Below, piece after piece: positions 7,916-16,966 of a DNA stretch of 64,000 nt (position 1 is the first letter of the stretch; each line of letters opens with the position of its first letter). The stretch comes from Betaproteobacteria bacterium (GTDB lineage Bacteria > Pseudomonadota > Gammaproteobacteria > Burkholderiales > Burkholderiaceae_C): NCBI GenBank assembly GCA_016704535.1, contig JADIZZ010000019.1:186001-250000 (forward strand). Direction: 5' to 3'. The notes beneath the pieces were generated by a model. The model was not told where the DNA came from and made no database searches. It saw nothing but the letters and a program-made list of their open reading frames with translations. A program made the position numbers and the translations under genes.

Positions 7916-9597
7916 GCGCCCACGAGAACGCTGCCACGCCGGCCTATGAAACCGCAGCCGGCGCGCGCGCCGCGGCCTCGCTGCTCTTGCTGCGCGACGG
8001 CGCCGCAGGACTGGAGGTGCTGATGATGGTGCGCCCCGAACGCGAAGGCGACCAACGTGGCGGTGCCGCGGTTTTCCCTGGAGGTGTTCTCGACGCGCGC
8101 GACCGCGCCGCGCACGGCGCCTGTCTGGGCGACGACGACGCCACCTTCAGCCGCCGGCTTGGCCTTGCCGCCGGCGGGCTCGACTACCTGGTGGCCGCGG
8201 TGCGCGAGACTTTCGAGGAAGTTGGCCTGTTGCTGGCGCAGCAAGCCGACGGGTCGCCGCTCGACTTCGTCGCGCTGCAGCCCTGGCGTGCACGCCTGCA
8301 GGCCGGCAGCGCCGGCATCGCCGAGTGTTGTGCCGCCACCGGGGTGCGGCTCGACCTGCACGGCCTGGTCTACTGCAGCCACTGGCTGACGCCGCCGGGC
8401 ATGGGCAAACGCTTCGACACGCGTTTCTTCGCAGCCCACGCGCCGGGCGACCAGCACGCCGAGGCCGACCGCAGCGAAGCGGTGGAGCTGATGTGGATCA
8501 CCCCGGCGCAGGCGCTGGAGCCGGCGCTGGGCCTGAAGCTGCTGCCAGTGACCCGCGTGATACTGAAGGAACTGGGCGCCCACGCCGACGCCGCGTCGGC
8601 GCTGGAGGCCATGCGCCGGCGCGCCGAGGTGCCGCTGATCATGCCGCGCCGCGCCATCACTGCGAGTGGCCCCGGCGTGGTGATGCCGCACGAACTGCCC
8701 TACGCGGAAGTGGGCCGACTCGACCCCGAGGGCCGCGGCGACGCGCATGCCACCCTGGTGGCCGGCCGCGTGGTTCGGCTGTCCGACCGTGTGCTGCGCA
8801 TCACTGCACCCAATCCCGGGCCGATGACCGGCCCGGGCACGAACAGCTACCTGGTGGGCGGTGGCGACGGGCGCTGGACGTTGATCGACCCTGGCCCGGT
8901 GAGCGAGCCTCACGGCCAGGCGCTGCTGGCGGCGCTGGCCGAGGCCGGCGGGCGGCTCGAACGTATCCTCGTCACCCACACCCACCGCGACCATTCACCC
9001 GGCGCCGTGGCACTGGCGCTGGCCACCGGCGCACCGGTGTGGGGGCGCGTGGCCGACCACTCCGAATGGCAGGACGAACACTTCAGGCCCGACCACCTGC
9101 CCGTGCACGGCGAGCGCATCGATGCCGGGCCCGGCGCTACGCTGCGCGTGCTGCATACGCCCGGCCATGCCAGCAACCACCTGTGCTACCTGCTCGAGGA
9201 AGAGCGGCTGCTCTTCACTGGTGACCACGTGATGCAGGGCAGCACGGTCGTCATCAACCCGCCCGACGGCGACATGGCGGTCTACCTGCGTTCGCTGCAG
9301 GCGCTGCTGGACGAGCCGCTGGACTGGCTGGCACCGGGTCACGGTTTCCTGGTGTCGCAGCCGCAGCATGCGCTTCGCGGCCTGATCGCACACCGACTGA
9401 AGCGCGAGGCCAAGGTGCTGGCGTCGCTGCGCGAACACGGCCCGGGCGCGGTGGAAGCCCTGGTGGAGGCGGTCTATGACGATGTGCCGGCCAAGCTGCA
9501 CGGCGTGGCACAACGCTCGCTGCAGGCCCATCTGATGAAGCTGCGGGCCGACGGTGTGGCCGTCTGCGACGGCGATGACCGCTGGTCAGTCGCCTGA
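7912..9597 (+). CDS. NUDIX hydrolase - metallo-beta-lactamase fusion protein
   Basis: The product has 561 residues in two parts. Residues 15-250 form a NUDT19-like NUDIX domain: FPGG motif near 60, then after an insert the box AVRETFEEVG near 99-108. Such domains hydrolyse CoA derivatives or other nucleoside diphosphates. Residues 280-560 form a metallo-beta-lactamase domain of the LACTB2 type, with PGPMTGPGTNSYLVG, the zinc motif HTHRDH, then HTPGHASNH and a FTGDH segment. The C-terminal winged-helix-like tail (ALVEAVYDDV to the end) is also seen in LACTB2. Coupling by ATGA overlap with the racemase gene suggests a role in acyl-CoA or CoA turnover. The two zinc and NUDIX sites both look complete. 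Confidence 0.8.
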   Translation: MSAHENAATPAYETAAGARAAASLLLLRDGAAGLEVLMMVRPEREGDQRGGAAVFPGGVLDARDRAAHGACLGDDDATFSRRLGLAAGGLDYLVAAVRETFEEVGLLLAQQADGSPLDFVALQPWRARLQAGSAGIAECCAATGVRLDLHGLVYCSHWLTPPGMGKRFDTRFFAAHAPGDQHAEADRSEAVELMWITPAQALEPALGLKLLPVTRVILKELGAHADAASALEAMRRRAEVPLIMPRRAITASGPGVVMPHELPYAEVGRLDPEGRGDAHATLVAGRVVRLSDRVLRITAPNPGPMTGPGTNSYLVGGGDGRWTLIDPGPVSEPHGQALLAALAEAGGRLERILVTHTHRDHSPGAVALALATGAPVWGRVADHSEWQDEHFRPDHLPVHGERIDAGPGATLRVLHTPGHASNHLCYLLEEERLLFTGDHVMQGSTVVINPPDGDMAVYLRSLQALLDEPLDWLAPGHGFLVSQPQHALRGLIAHRLKREAKVLASLREHGPGAVEALVEAVYDDVPAKLHGVAQRSLQAHLMKLRADGVAVCDGDDRWSVA

Positions 9598-10362
9598 AAC
9601 GCCAAGCGCCGCCGTCGACCCAGCCGCCAGCGCCGTCTGCCAGCGCCCGTCCAGCAGCAACTGGTGCGGCCTGAACTGCGCCTTGTAGGCCATCTTCGGG
9701 CTCTGCGCGATCCAATAGCCCAGGTAGACATGCGGCAGCTTGAGCAGCTTGGTCTGCTCGATCTGCCACATCACGCTGTAGGTGCCGTAGCTGGTGTTCG
9801 GCTCGGGTTCGTAGAAGGTGTAGACGGCCGAGATGCCGTCGCTGAGCACGTCGAGGATGGACACCATCTTCAGCGCGCCGGGCAGGCCGCCGCTGCCGGG
9901 CTCGCGGAATTCGACCAGGCGCGAATTGACGCGGCTCTGCAGCAGGAACTGGGTGTACTGGTCGACGCTGTCGTGGTCCATGCCGCCGCCGCTGTGGCGG
10001 CCGCTCTGGTAGCGCAGGTAGAGCTGGTAGTGCTCGGGCACGAAGCCCAGGCGCAGCACACGCGCCTTCAGGTTGGCATGCGCCTTGTAGGCGCGGCGCT
10101 GGCTGCGCGTGGGCACGAAGCCGGCCACCGGGATGCGCAGCGGCACGCAGGCTCGACAGCCGTCGCAGTAGGGGCGGTAGGTGAACATGCCGCTGCGCCG
10201 GAAGCCGTTGGCCACCAGGCCCGAGTAGGTGTCGGCGTGGATCAGGTGGCTCGGTGTGGCCACCTGCGAACGCGCCTGCCGGTCGGGCAGGTAGCTGCAG
10301 GGGTAGGGGGCCGTTGCATAGAACTGCAAGGACCGCAGCGGCAATTCCTTGGGGTGGGTCAC
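9586..10362 (-). CDS. bpt: Aspartate/glutamate leucyltransferase (Bpt)
   Basis: The product has 258 residues. It transfers Leu from Leu-tRNA to proteins with N-terminal Asp or Glu, creating an N-degron read by ClpS/ClpAP. The Cys-rich motif YCDGCRACVPLRIPV is near 64-78. The second half has the acyltransferase-like DVLSDGISAVYTFYEP and HVYLGYWIAQSPKMAYKAQF motifs of the family. It starts with GTG, and that start overlaps the aat stop by four bases (GTGA), so the two transferases are co-translated. The 3' end overlaps the NUDIX fusion gene on the other strand by 12 bases. Confidence 0.93.
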   Translation of the reverse strand: MTHPKELPLRSLQFYATAPYPCSYLPDRQARSQVATPSHLIHADTYSGLVANGFRRSGMFTYRPYCDGCRACVPLRIPVAGFVPTRSQRRAYKAHANLKARVLRLGFVPEHYQLYLRYQSGRHSGGGMDHDSVDQYTQFLLQSRVNSRLVEFREPGSGGLPGALKMVSILDVLSDGISAVYTFYEPEPNTSYGTYSVMWQIEQTKLLKLPHVYLGYWIAQSPKMAYKAQFRPHQLLLDGRWQTALAAGSTAALGVSGD

Positions 10363-11138
10363 GCGAGGTCTCTTGGCGGCGTGGCGTCGGCGTCTCGGTC
10401 AGCAGCAGGGGGCCAAAGCAGCCCCCATGCGGAATCATCATAGGACCATTCGGCGGGCGCGGCAGCGCCCACGGTGCGAGTGATGTGGGCCAGGAATTCG
10501 GCGCGCGGAATTTCGCGCGCTCCCAGGCGTGCCAGGTGGCCGGTGTTCTGCTGACAGTCGACCATCGTGATGCCGCGCGCGTGGCAGGCCGCGACGAAGG
10601 CGGCGAGCGCGATCTTCGACGCGTCGGTACGCCGCGCGAACATCGACTCGCCGAAGCACATGCGGCCGATGTTCACGAAGTACAGGCCGCCGACCAGTTC
10701 CCCGTCGACCCAGGTTTCGACACTGTGCACGCGCCCGGCGCGGTGCCAGGCGGCGTAGGCGCGCAGCATGGGGGGCACGATCCAGGTGCCGTCCTGGCCT
10801 GCGCGCGGCGTCCGGGCGCAGGCCTGGATGACCTGGTCGAAGGCGCTGTCGAAGCGCAGTTCGCAGCCCGGCGTGCGCATGAAGCGGCGCAGGGTCTTGC
10901 GCAGGCTGGCGCTCACGCGGAACTCCGCGGTGTGAAGCACCATGCGCGGATCGGGGCTCCACCACAGCACCGGTTGGCCGGCGCTGTACCAGGGAAAGAT
11001 GCCCTGGCGATAGGCCTCTTCCAGGCGCCTGGGCGTGACGTGCCCGCCCGCAGCGACCAGCCCGGGCAGGTCGGTGTCAGGCCCGAGCGCCGCGGTGGCT
11101 GGCGGCAGGGGCTCCTGGTCATCGATCCAGCAGATCAT
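10359..11138 (-). CDS. aat: Leucyl/phenylalanyl-tRNA-protein transferase
   Basis: The product has 259 residues. Aat adds Leu or Phe to N-terminal Arg/Lys of proteins, marking them for ClpS-ClpAP degradation. Family hallmarks are LEEAYRQGIFPWYSAGQPVL near 39-58, WWSPDPRMVL, GGLYFVNIGRMCFGESMF near 150-167, and MVDCQQNTGHLARLGAREI. The gene sits immediately upstream of bpt, so both branches of the bacterial Leu/N-degron pathway are made from one transcript. The ATG at 11138 gives the normal full length. Confidence 0.95.
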   Translation of the reverse strand: MICWIDDQEPLPPATAALGPDTDLPGLVAAGGHVTPRRLEEAYRQGIFPWYSAGQPVLWWSPDPRMVLHTAEFRVSASLRKTLRRFMRTPGCELRFDSAFDQVIQACARTPRAGQDGTWIVPPMLRAYAAWHRAGRVHSVETWVDGELVGGLYFVNIGRMCFGESMFARRTDASKIALAAFVAACHARGITMVDCQQNTGHLARLGAREIPRAEFLAHITRTVGAAAPAEWSYDDSAWGLLWPPAADRDADATPPRDLA

Positions 11139-11217
11139 CGCGGTGTCCGTGCAGCGGCGTACCTGTGCATGGGGGCGGGTGGTGAGGCCTGGCCGACGAT
11201 CCCTGGACCACGCAGCC

Positions 11218-13359
11218 TCAGCGCCCGCCCAGCTGCTGCCAGAGAAAGCTGTATTCCAGCGACATCATCTGCGCTCGCTGGCCGTTGTCGGCCGCGCCGC
11301 CATGGCCGCCTTCGATGTTTTCCCAGTACAGCAGCGGGTGCCCCTGCTCGAGCATCTTCGCTGCCATCTTTCGGGCGTGACCGGGATGCACGCGGTCGTC
11401 ACGGGTGCTGGTGGTGAACAGCACCTTCGGATAGGTTTTGCCCTGCTGCACGTTCTGGTAGGGGCTGTAGCGGCTGATGGCAGCCCAGTCTTCGGGCAGG
11501 TCGGGGTCGCCGTACTCGGCCATCCACGAAGCGCCGGCCAGCAGCTGGTGGTAGCGCTGCATGTCCAGCAGCGGCACCTGGCAGACCACGGCGCTGAAGA
11601 GTTCGGGGCGCTGCAGCATCACCGCCCCCACCAGCAGGCCGCCGTTACTGCCGCCCTGTATGCCCAGGTGCTTCGGGCTCGTGATCCTGGCCGCGATGAG
11701 GTCGTCTGCGATGGCTGCGAAGTCGTCGAAGCTCTTTTGCTTGTGGGCCTTCACCGCGGCCTGGTGCCACGCGGGGCCGAACTCGCCGCCGCCGCGGAGG
11801 TTGGCCAGCACGAAGACACCTCCCTGGCTCGTCCAGGCGCGCCCGATGGCGCCCGAGTACCAGGGGACCATGGCCTCCTCGAAGCCGCCGTAGCCGTAAA
11901 GCAGCGTCGGGTTGCTGCCATCGGCGTTCGCTCCCTTGGGCCAGATCACGAAGTAGGGCACTCGTGTGCCATCCTGGCTGGTGGCGAAACGCTGCTCGGC
12001 ACGCATGCCGGTGGCGTCGAAGAAGGCCGGGCGCGACTTCAGCACTTCACGCCTGGCGTCTTCCGCCGTGCCGCCGGTGATGCCGAACTGCAGCGTGTCG
12101 GGTTGCAGGAAGTCCGCCACGTTCAGGAAATAGGCCTCGGCCAGCGGGTCGTCCTTGAGAAGCGGATCGTGCAGCGGCGTGATGCTCAGACTGCCCGGGT
12201 AGGGGGCCTGCATCTCGCGGCGTGTCCAGCTACTTTCGCCGCTTGCACGGCCCGGTGTCCATTCCTCGATGCGGCTGGCCACGTTGTCCAGCACATCCAC
12301 CAACAGCTTGCTGCGCGTGGCGCCGTAGCTGGCCAGCGAGCGTGTGGCCGTGGGTGTGAACAGCGCCGTGAACCGGCGCTCACCCTTCAGGTAGGCGTCG
12401 GCCTTCGCCACCAGCAGCGCGCCGCGGGGCCAGGTCTGGTCGCCCACGGTCCAGTCGCTGCGCAGCTCGATCAGCACATGCTCGCGCCAGAAGGCCAGCT
12501 TGGCATCGGCTGGCTTGTCGATCGGCAACAGCGCCTGGCCATGCAGCAAGAAGCCGCGCGAGTTGTAGAAGTCCAGCACGCGGCCGAACTCGGTGCGCTC
12601 GAAACCCGGCGTGAGGTCGACGGCCACGTAGGCCAGCACGTCCTGGGTCTCGCCTTCGAAGACGGTGGCGGCTGCTGCCAGCGACGTGCCGCGCCGCCAT
12701 GCCTTGATGACCCGCGCATAGCCGGAGTCGGTGAGCGAGCCGGGACCGAAGTCGGTGCCGACGTAGAGCGTGTCGGCGTCCTTCCACGCCACTTGCGTCT
12801 TGGCCTCGGGCAGCGTGAAACCGCCGTCGACGAAACGCTTGGTGACGGTGTCGAACTCGCGCACCACGGTGGCGTCGGCGCCTCCGCGCGAAAGCGCCAC
12901 CATGCAGCGCCGGTAGTCGGGGCCGAGGCAGGTGGCGCTGGCCCAGACCCAGTTCTCGCCCTCCACCTTGCCCAGCGCATCGACGTCGATCACCGTCTCC
13001 CAGGCGGGCTGGGGCTTGCGGAACTCGGCCAGCGTCGTGCGTTGCCACAGGCCGCGCGAGTGGTCGGCGTCGCGCCAGAAGTTGTAAAGCCAGTCGCCGT
13101 GGCGTGCGACGTAGGGAATCTGCTCCTTGCTGTCGAGTACCTCGCGCAACTGCGTGCGCAGCGCCTCGAAACCGGGGCGGGCCTGCAGCACGGCGACGCT
13201 TTCGGCATTGCGCTCACGCACCCAGGTCAGCGCACGCTCGCCCTGCACATCCTCGAGCCAGAGGTATGGGTCAAGCGGCGCGGTTGCGGTCTGGGACATG
13301 GTGCTGGAGGTGGAAGTCAGCCCGAGTGCCAGTGCGAGCAGCAGGGCTTGGCGCTGCAT
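11218..13359 (-). CDS. Periplasmic S9 prolyl oligopeptidase
   Basis: The product has 713 residues. A signal peptide (LLLALALGLTSTSSTMSQTA) is followed by a propeller domain beginning DPYLWLEDVQGERAL, the usual prolyl-oligopeptidase opening. The C-terminal alpha/beta-hydrolase carries the nucleophile motif GIQGGSNGGLL, the Asp in TRDDRVHPGHA and the His in EGGHGGAADN, so the catalytic triad is complete. It should cleave short peptides in the periplasm. The start at 13359 is favoured because the signal peptide begins there and its A is shared with the stop of yaeQ (TGATG), so the two genes are coupled. A longer open frame upstream lies inside yaeQ. Confidence 0.88.
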   Translation of the reverse strand: MQRQALLLALALGLTSTSSTMSQTATAPLDPYLWLEDVQGERALTWVRERNAESVAVLQARPGFEALRTQLREVLDSKEQIPYVARHGDWLYNFWRDADHSRGLWQRTTLAEFRKPQPAWETVIDVDALGKVEGENWVWASATCLGPDYRRCMVALSRGGADATVVREFDTVTKRFVDGGFTLPEAKTQVAWKDADTLYVGTDFGPGSLTDSGYARVIKAWRRGTSLAAAATVFEGETQDVLAYVAVDLTPGFERTEFGRVLDFYNSRGFLLHGQALLPIDKPADAKLAFWREHVLIELRSDWTVGDQTWPRGALLVAKADAYLKGERRFTALFTPTATRSLASYGATRSKLLVDVLDNVASRIEEWTPGRASGESSWTRREMQAPYPGSLSITPLHDPLLKDDPLAEAYFLNVADFLQPDTLQFGITGGTAEDARREVLKSRPAFFDATGMRAEQRFATSQDGTRVPYFVIWPKGANADGSNPTLLYGYGGFEEAMVPWYSGAIGRAWTSQGGVFVLANLRGGGEFGPAWHQAAVKAHKQKSFDDFAAIADDLIAARITSPKHLGIQGGSNGGLLVGAVMLQRPELFSAVVCQVPLLDMQRYHQLLAGASWMAEYGDPDLPEDWAAISRYSPYQNVQQGKTYPKVLFTTSTRDDRVHPGHARKMAAKMLEQGHPLLYWENIEGGHGGAADNGQRAQMMSLEYSFLWQQLGGR

Positions 13360-13928
13360 CAGTAATTGCGGTAGACGGGTGTCTTCAGCGCGACAGGCTG
13401 AACCTCGACATGGTGCTCGGCGTTGCCGACCCCGATGTGACCGTCTTGCACAGTCACCTGCAGCTGCATCGAGCGCGCGGCCAGCGCGGCCAAGGCCTGG
13501 CTTTGCGCCGAGGGCAGCTGCCATACCGCCAGGTTGTTCAGACGCTCCACCTTGCCGCGTACCCCGGCCCACCAGATGTGCGCCGCGCTGCTGTAGACGT
13601 AGAGCGCCACGCGCTCGGCGCGGCCGGCGGCGCGTACCAGTCGGCGTTCGTCGGGTTGGCCGACCTCGATCCACTGCCGGAGGTCGCCAGCCAGGCTGCG
13701 CTGCCAGAGGTCGGGCTCTTCGGCGTCGGCGGCGCCGCGGGCGAAGGACAGTGCGCCGTCGTCCTCGTCGGCCGGCACGTTGAGCACGAAGGCCAGCAGC
13801 CGGACCATCATCCGTTCGTCGGTCTCCGAAGGCTCACGCGCGAGCGTCACCTGGTGCGTGGCGTAGAGCCCGCGGTCCATGTCGGCGATCTGGAGCTGGG
13901 CCTTGTAGACCGTTGCCTTGATCGCCAT
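13359..13928 (-). CDS. yaeQ: YaeQ family protein
   Basis: The product has 189 residues. YaeQ is a small conserved protein with a fold related to restriction-endonuclease-like (PD-(D/E)XK) proteins; its role is not settled. Characteristic segments are MAIKATVYKAQLQIADMDRG at the start, HQVTLAREPSETDERMMVRL near 26-45, and DLRQWIEVGQPDERRLVRA near 81-99. The length is normal for the family. It lies upstream of and one base into the prolyl oligopeptidase gene. Confidence 0.9.
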   Translation of the reverse strand: MAIKATVYKAQLQIADMDRGLYATHQVTLAREPSETDERMMVRLLAFVLNVPADEDDGALSFARGAADAEEPDLWQRSLAGDLRQWIEVGQPDERRLVRAAGRAERVALYVYSSAAHIWWAGVRGKVERLNNLAVWQLPSAQSQALAALAARSMQLQVTVQDGHIGVGNAEHHVEVQPVALKTPVYRNY

Positions 13929-14114
13929 CAGCGCGCTCCCCTCGTGGCAGGCGGGGTGGAAGGCACTGCAAGGCGGGGCAGGAAACGCGGCTTGGGCATG
14001 GCGGGGTGGTCGGAAGACAGCCGCGCACTGTGCCACACCGACAGCAGCACCCGGGGCCGGTGGCATCATTCGCACCTTTGCCGGCGCGGCCGGCGATGAA
14101 TGTCGAGGACGACG

Positions 14115-14883
14115 ATGAAGCTCAAGACCCTCCTGGTCGGCGGCCTGTGCATGGTCTGGGCCTGGCAGGCTCAGGCGCAGACGCCCCCCGCAAAGCCCGC
14201 TGCGCCGCGGCCCGCAGCCGCCAAACCCGCGCCGGCCAAGCCTGCCGTGGCACCGGCGACAGAAGCTGCAGGCACGGCCACCCTGAGCGGCAGCAGCAGC
14301 GGCGGCAAGGCTGCGCCCATCCTGACGCGCGAAGAACTGCGTGCCTGCCTGACGCAGGAGGAGTCGCTGCGCAAGCGCCTGGAAGCTCTGGAGGGGCAGC
14401 GCGGGCCGCTGAACGCAGAGAAGGAGGTCATCAACGCCGACAAGGCCAGGCTGGCCGAGGAGCGCGGCCCGATCGAGGCTTTGGGCCCCCGCGCCGAGGA
14501 GCTGAACGCCCGCACCCGCGAGTACAGCACGCGCGTGGCGGCGTGGAACAAAAAGGTCGAGGACTTCGCCGCCAGCAAGCGCGAAGGCGCCACGACCGAG
14601 CGCATCAAGAGTGAAATCAACCGCGAACGCGAGGAACTCGCCGGGCAGCAGACGGTGCTAGAAGCCGAGCGCGAGAAGCTGACCAGCGAGAACCAGGCAT
14701 GGTGGCTGCCTACAATGCTCGCTTACGGCCTTCGACGCGCGCGTGCAGGACTGGAACCAGCGCAACGCGCAGGTCAACGAGACCGCTAGAAAGCTGGAAG
14801 ATGAGCGCAGCCTGTGGCTGAGCGAATGCAGCAACCGCCGCTACCGCGAAGACGACGAAAAGGCCATCCGTGCCGGCAAGTGA
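14115..14883 (+). pseudogene. Exported coiled-coil protein gene with two close frameshifts
   Basis: From the ATG at 14115 the product has a signal peptide (MKLKTLLVGGLCMVWAWQAQ), then a Pro/Ala/Lys-rich linker, then a long Glu/Arg/Lys-rich coiled coil (TQEESLRKRLEALEGQR onward). The frame breaks near 14699: the likely continuation AMVAAYNARL is in another frame. It breaks again near 14726, where TAFDARVQDWNQRNAQ resumes in the third frame and runs to TGA at 14881-14883. Each break fits loss of one base (GC-ATG and TT-ACG). As written, the first frame ends at 14789 with an unrelated tail. The restored protein would have about 256 residues. Its function is unknown; the shape suggests a periplasmic spacer or scaffold. 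Confidence 0.75.
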
Positions 14884-16960
14884 AGCACCCCTGAGCGATT
14901 CCAATCCGCTGCTGCAGGACTGGCAGACCCCCCACGGCCTGCCGCCTTTCGCGGAGTTGCGTATCGAACACTTCGAGCCCGCGCTGCGCAGCGCGATGCA
15001 GTCGCACCGCGACGAGCTCGCCGCGCTGGCCGCGAACCCTGCGCAGCCCGACTTCGACAACACGCTGGCGGCCTTCGACCGCTGCGGTCGCCGGCTGGCA
15101 CGGGTGGCGGCTGCCTTCTACAACCTGACTGCCTCGGCCACCAGCCCCGAGCTGCAGGCCGTGCAGCGCACGATGGCTGCGCCGATGGCCGCGCACCACA
15201 GCGCCGTCTACAACGACGCGGCGCTGTTCCAGCGCGTTGCCGTGCTTCACGCCCAGCGCGAGACGCTGGGCCTGAACCCTGAGCAGCAACGCCTCCTGCA
15301 GCGCGTGCACACCGACTTCGTACGAGCCGGCGCGCAGCTTTTGCCCGAGGCCCAGGCACGTCATGCGCAAGTGATGCAGGACCTCGCGCGGCTGACGACC
15401 CTGTTCGCGCAGAACGTGCTGCACGACGAAAGCGGCTGGCAATTGCCGCTGCACGGCGAGGCCGACCTGGCCGGCCTGCCCGACTTCGTGCGCGCCAACG
15501 CGCGCCAGGCGGCAGCCGACCGTGGTCTCGAGGGCCACGTGGTGACGCTGTCGCGTTCGCTGATCGTGCCTTTCCTCACCTTCAGCACCCGGCGCGACCT
15601 GCGTGAACGGGCCTGGCGCGCCTGGACCGGGCGCGGTGAACACGCCGGCGAGCACGACAACCGCGAGGTGGTGCGCGACATCCTGCGGCTGCGTCGCGAG
15701 CAGGCGCAGTTGCACGGCCACGCCTGCTATGCCGACCACGCCCTCACCGACACCATGGCCGGCACCCGTGCGGCGGTGCGCCAGCTGCTGGACCAGGTGT
15801 GGCCGCGGGCGCTGGAGGCCGTCGAGCGTGAACGGCAGCAACTGTTGGAGGCGAAGCGCGAGGAAGGCGCGGCCGGCGAAATCGAAGCCTGGGACTGGCG
15901 CTTTTGGGCCGAGAAGGTGCGGCAGCAGCGTTATGCGGTCGACGACGCCGAGGTCAAGCCGTACTTCGAGCTGAACCGCGTCGTACAGGCCGCCTTCGAT
16001 TGCGCGCAACGCCTGTTCGGTCTGCAATTCACGCCGCGCGACGACATCCCGGTCTATCACCCCGACGTCAGGGCCTACGATGTGCGCAATGCCGCAGGCA
16101 ATGTCACCGGCATCTTCCTTCAGGACAACTTCGCGCGGCCCGCCAAGCGCAGTGGCGCCTGGATGAGCAGCCTGCGCTGGCAGCACCGCAATACCGAAGA
16201 CGGCAGCAGCCAGTTGCCGGTGATCCTGAACAACAACAACTTCGCCAGGGGTGGTGCCGATGAACCCACGCTCCTCAGCCTGGACGACGCGCGCACGCTC
16301 TTCCACGAATTCGGCCACGGCCTGCACGGGTTGCTGTCCGACGTGACCTACGAGCGCCTGTCGGGCACGCAGGTGCTTCGTGACTTCGTCGAACTGCCCT
16401 CGCAGATCTTCGAGCACTGGATCAACGAACCCGAGGTGCTGCAGCGCCATGCCCGTCACCACCGGACGGGCGAGCCCATCCCGCCGGCGCTGGTGCAGCG
16501 GTTGCAACTTGCGCAGCGTTTCGGCCAAGGTTACGAGACGGTGCGCTACACCGCCAGTGCGATGGTCGACCTGGCCATCCACTCGCTGACCGATGCCGAG
16601 CCACCGGCCGACGTCAGCACCTGGGAAGCCGAATTGTTGCGGCAGGCCGGCCTGCCGCACGGGGTGGGACTGAACCATCGCCTGGCGCACTTTCAGCACC
16701 TGTTTGCAGGCAGCAGCTATGCCTCGGGCTACTACGTCTACCTGTGGGCCGAGGTGCTGGACGCCGACGGCTATGGCGCATTCCGCGAAGCCGGCAGCCC
16801 CTTCGCGCCGGCAGTGGCCGAGGCTCTTCGCCGCCACATCTTTGCCAGCGGCAACAGCGTCGAGCCCGGTGCGGCGTTTGCGGCCTTCCGCGGCCGCCCG
16901 GCGACGGTGCAGCCGTTGCTCGAAAAGCGCGGCCTGGTGCCCGTAGGCGCCGATGCCTGA
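14870..16960 (+). CDS. M3 family metallopeptidase (oligopeptidase A / Dcp type)
   Basis: The product has 696 residues from a GTG start. The zinc motif lies in TLFHEFGHGLHGLLSD (HEFGH) with the downstream FVELPSQIFEHW that supplies the third ligand. The end, ASGYYVYLWAEVLDADGYGA, matches Dcp and oligopeptidase A. These enzymes degrade short peptides, including signal-peptide remnants. No signal peptide is seen, so it is probably cytoplasmic. The N-terminus NPLLQDWQTPHGLPPFAEL is the normal beginning of the family. The start lies 14 bases inside the end of the frameshifted coiled-coil gene. Dcp versus PrlC cannot be decided from sequence reading alone. Confidence 0.88.
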   Translation: MPASEAPLSDSNPLLQDWQTPHGLPPFAELRIEHFEPALRSAMQSHRDELAALAANPAQPDFDNTLAAFDRCGRRLARVAAAFYNLTASATSPELQAVQRTMAAPMAAHHSAVYNDAALFQRVAVLHAQRETLGLNPEQQRLLQRVHTDFVRAGAQLLPEAQARHAQVMQDLARLTTLFAQNVLHDESGWQLPLHGEADLAGLPDFVRANARQAAADRGLEGHVVTLSRSLIVPFLTFSTRRDLRERAWRAWTGRGEHAGEHDNREVVRDILRLRREQAQLHGHACYADHALTDTMAGTRAAVRQLLDQVWPRALEAVERERQQLLEAKREEGAAGEIEAWDWRFWAEKVRQQRYAVDDAEVKPYFELNRVVQAAFDCAQRLFGLQFTPRDDIPVYHPDVRAYDVRNAAGNVTGIFLQDNFARPAKRSGAWMSSLRWQHRNTEDGSSQLPVILNNNNFARGGADEPTLLSLDDARTLFHEFGHGLHGLLSDVTYERLSGTQVLRDFVELPSQIFEHWINEPEVLQRHARHHRTGEPIPPALVQRLQLAQRFGQGYETVRYTASAMVDLAIHSLTDAEPPADVSTWEAELLRQAGLPHGVGLNHRLAHFQHLFAGSSYASGYYVYLWAEVLDADGYGAFREAGSPFAPAVAEALRRHIFASGNSVEPGAAFAAFRGRPATVQPLLEKRGLVPVGADA

Positions 16961-16966
16961 GCGCCG

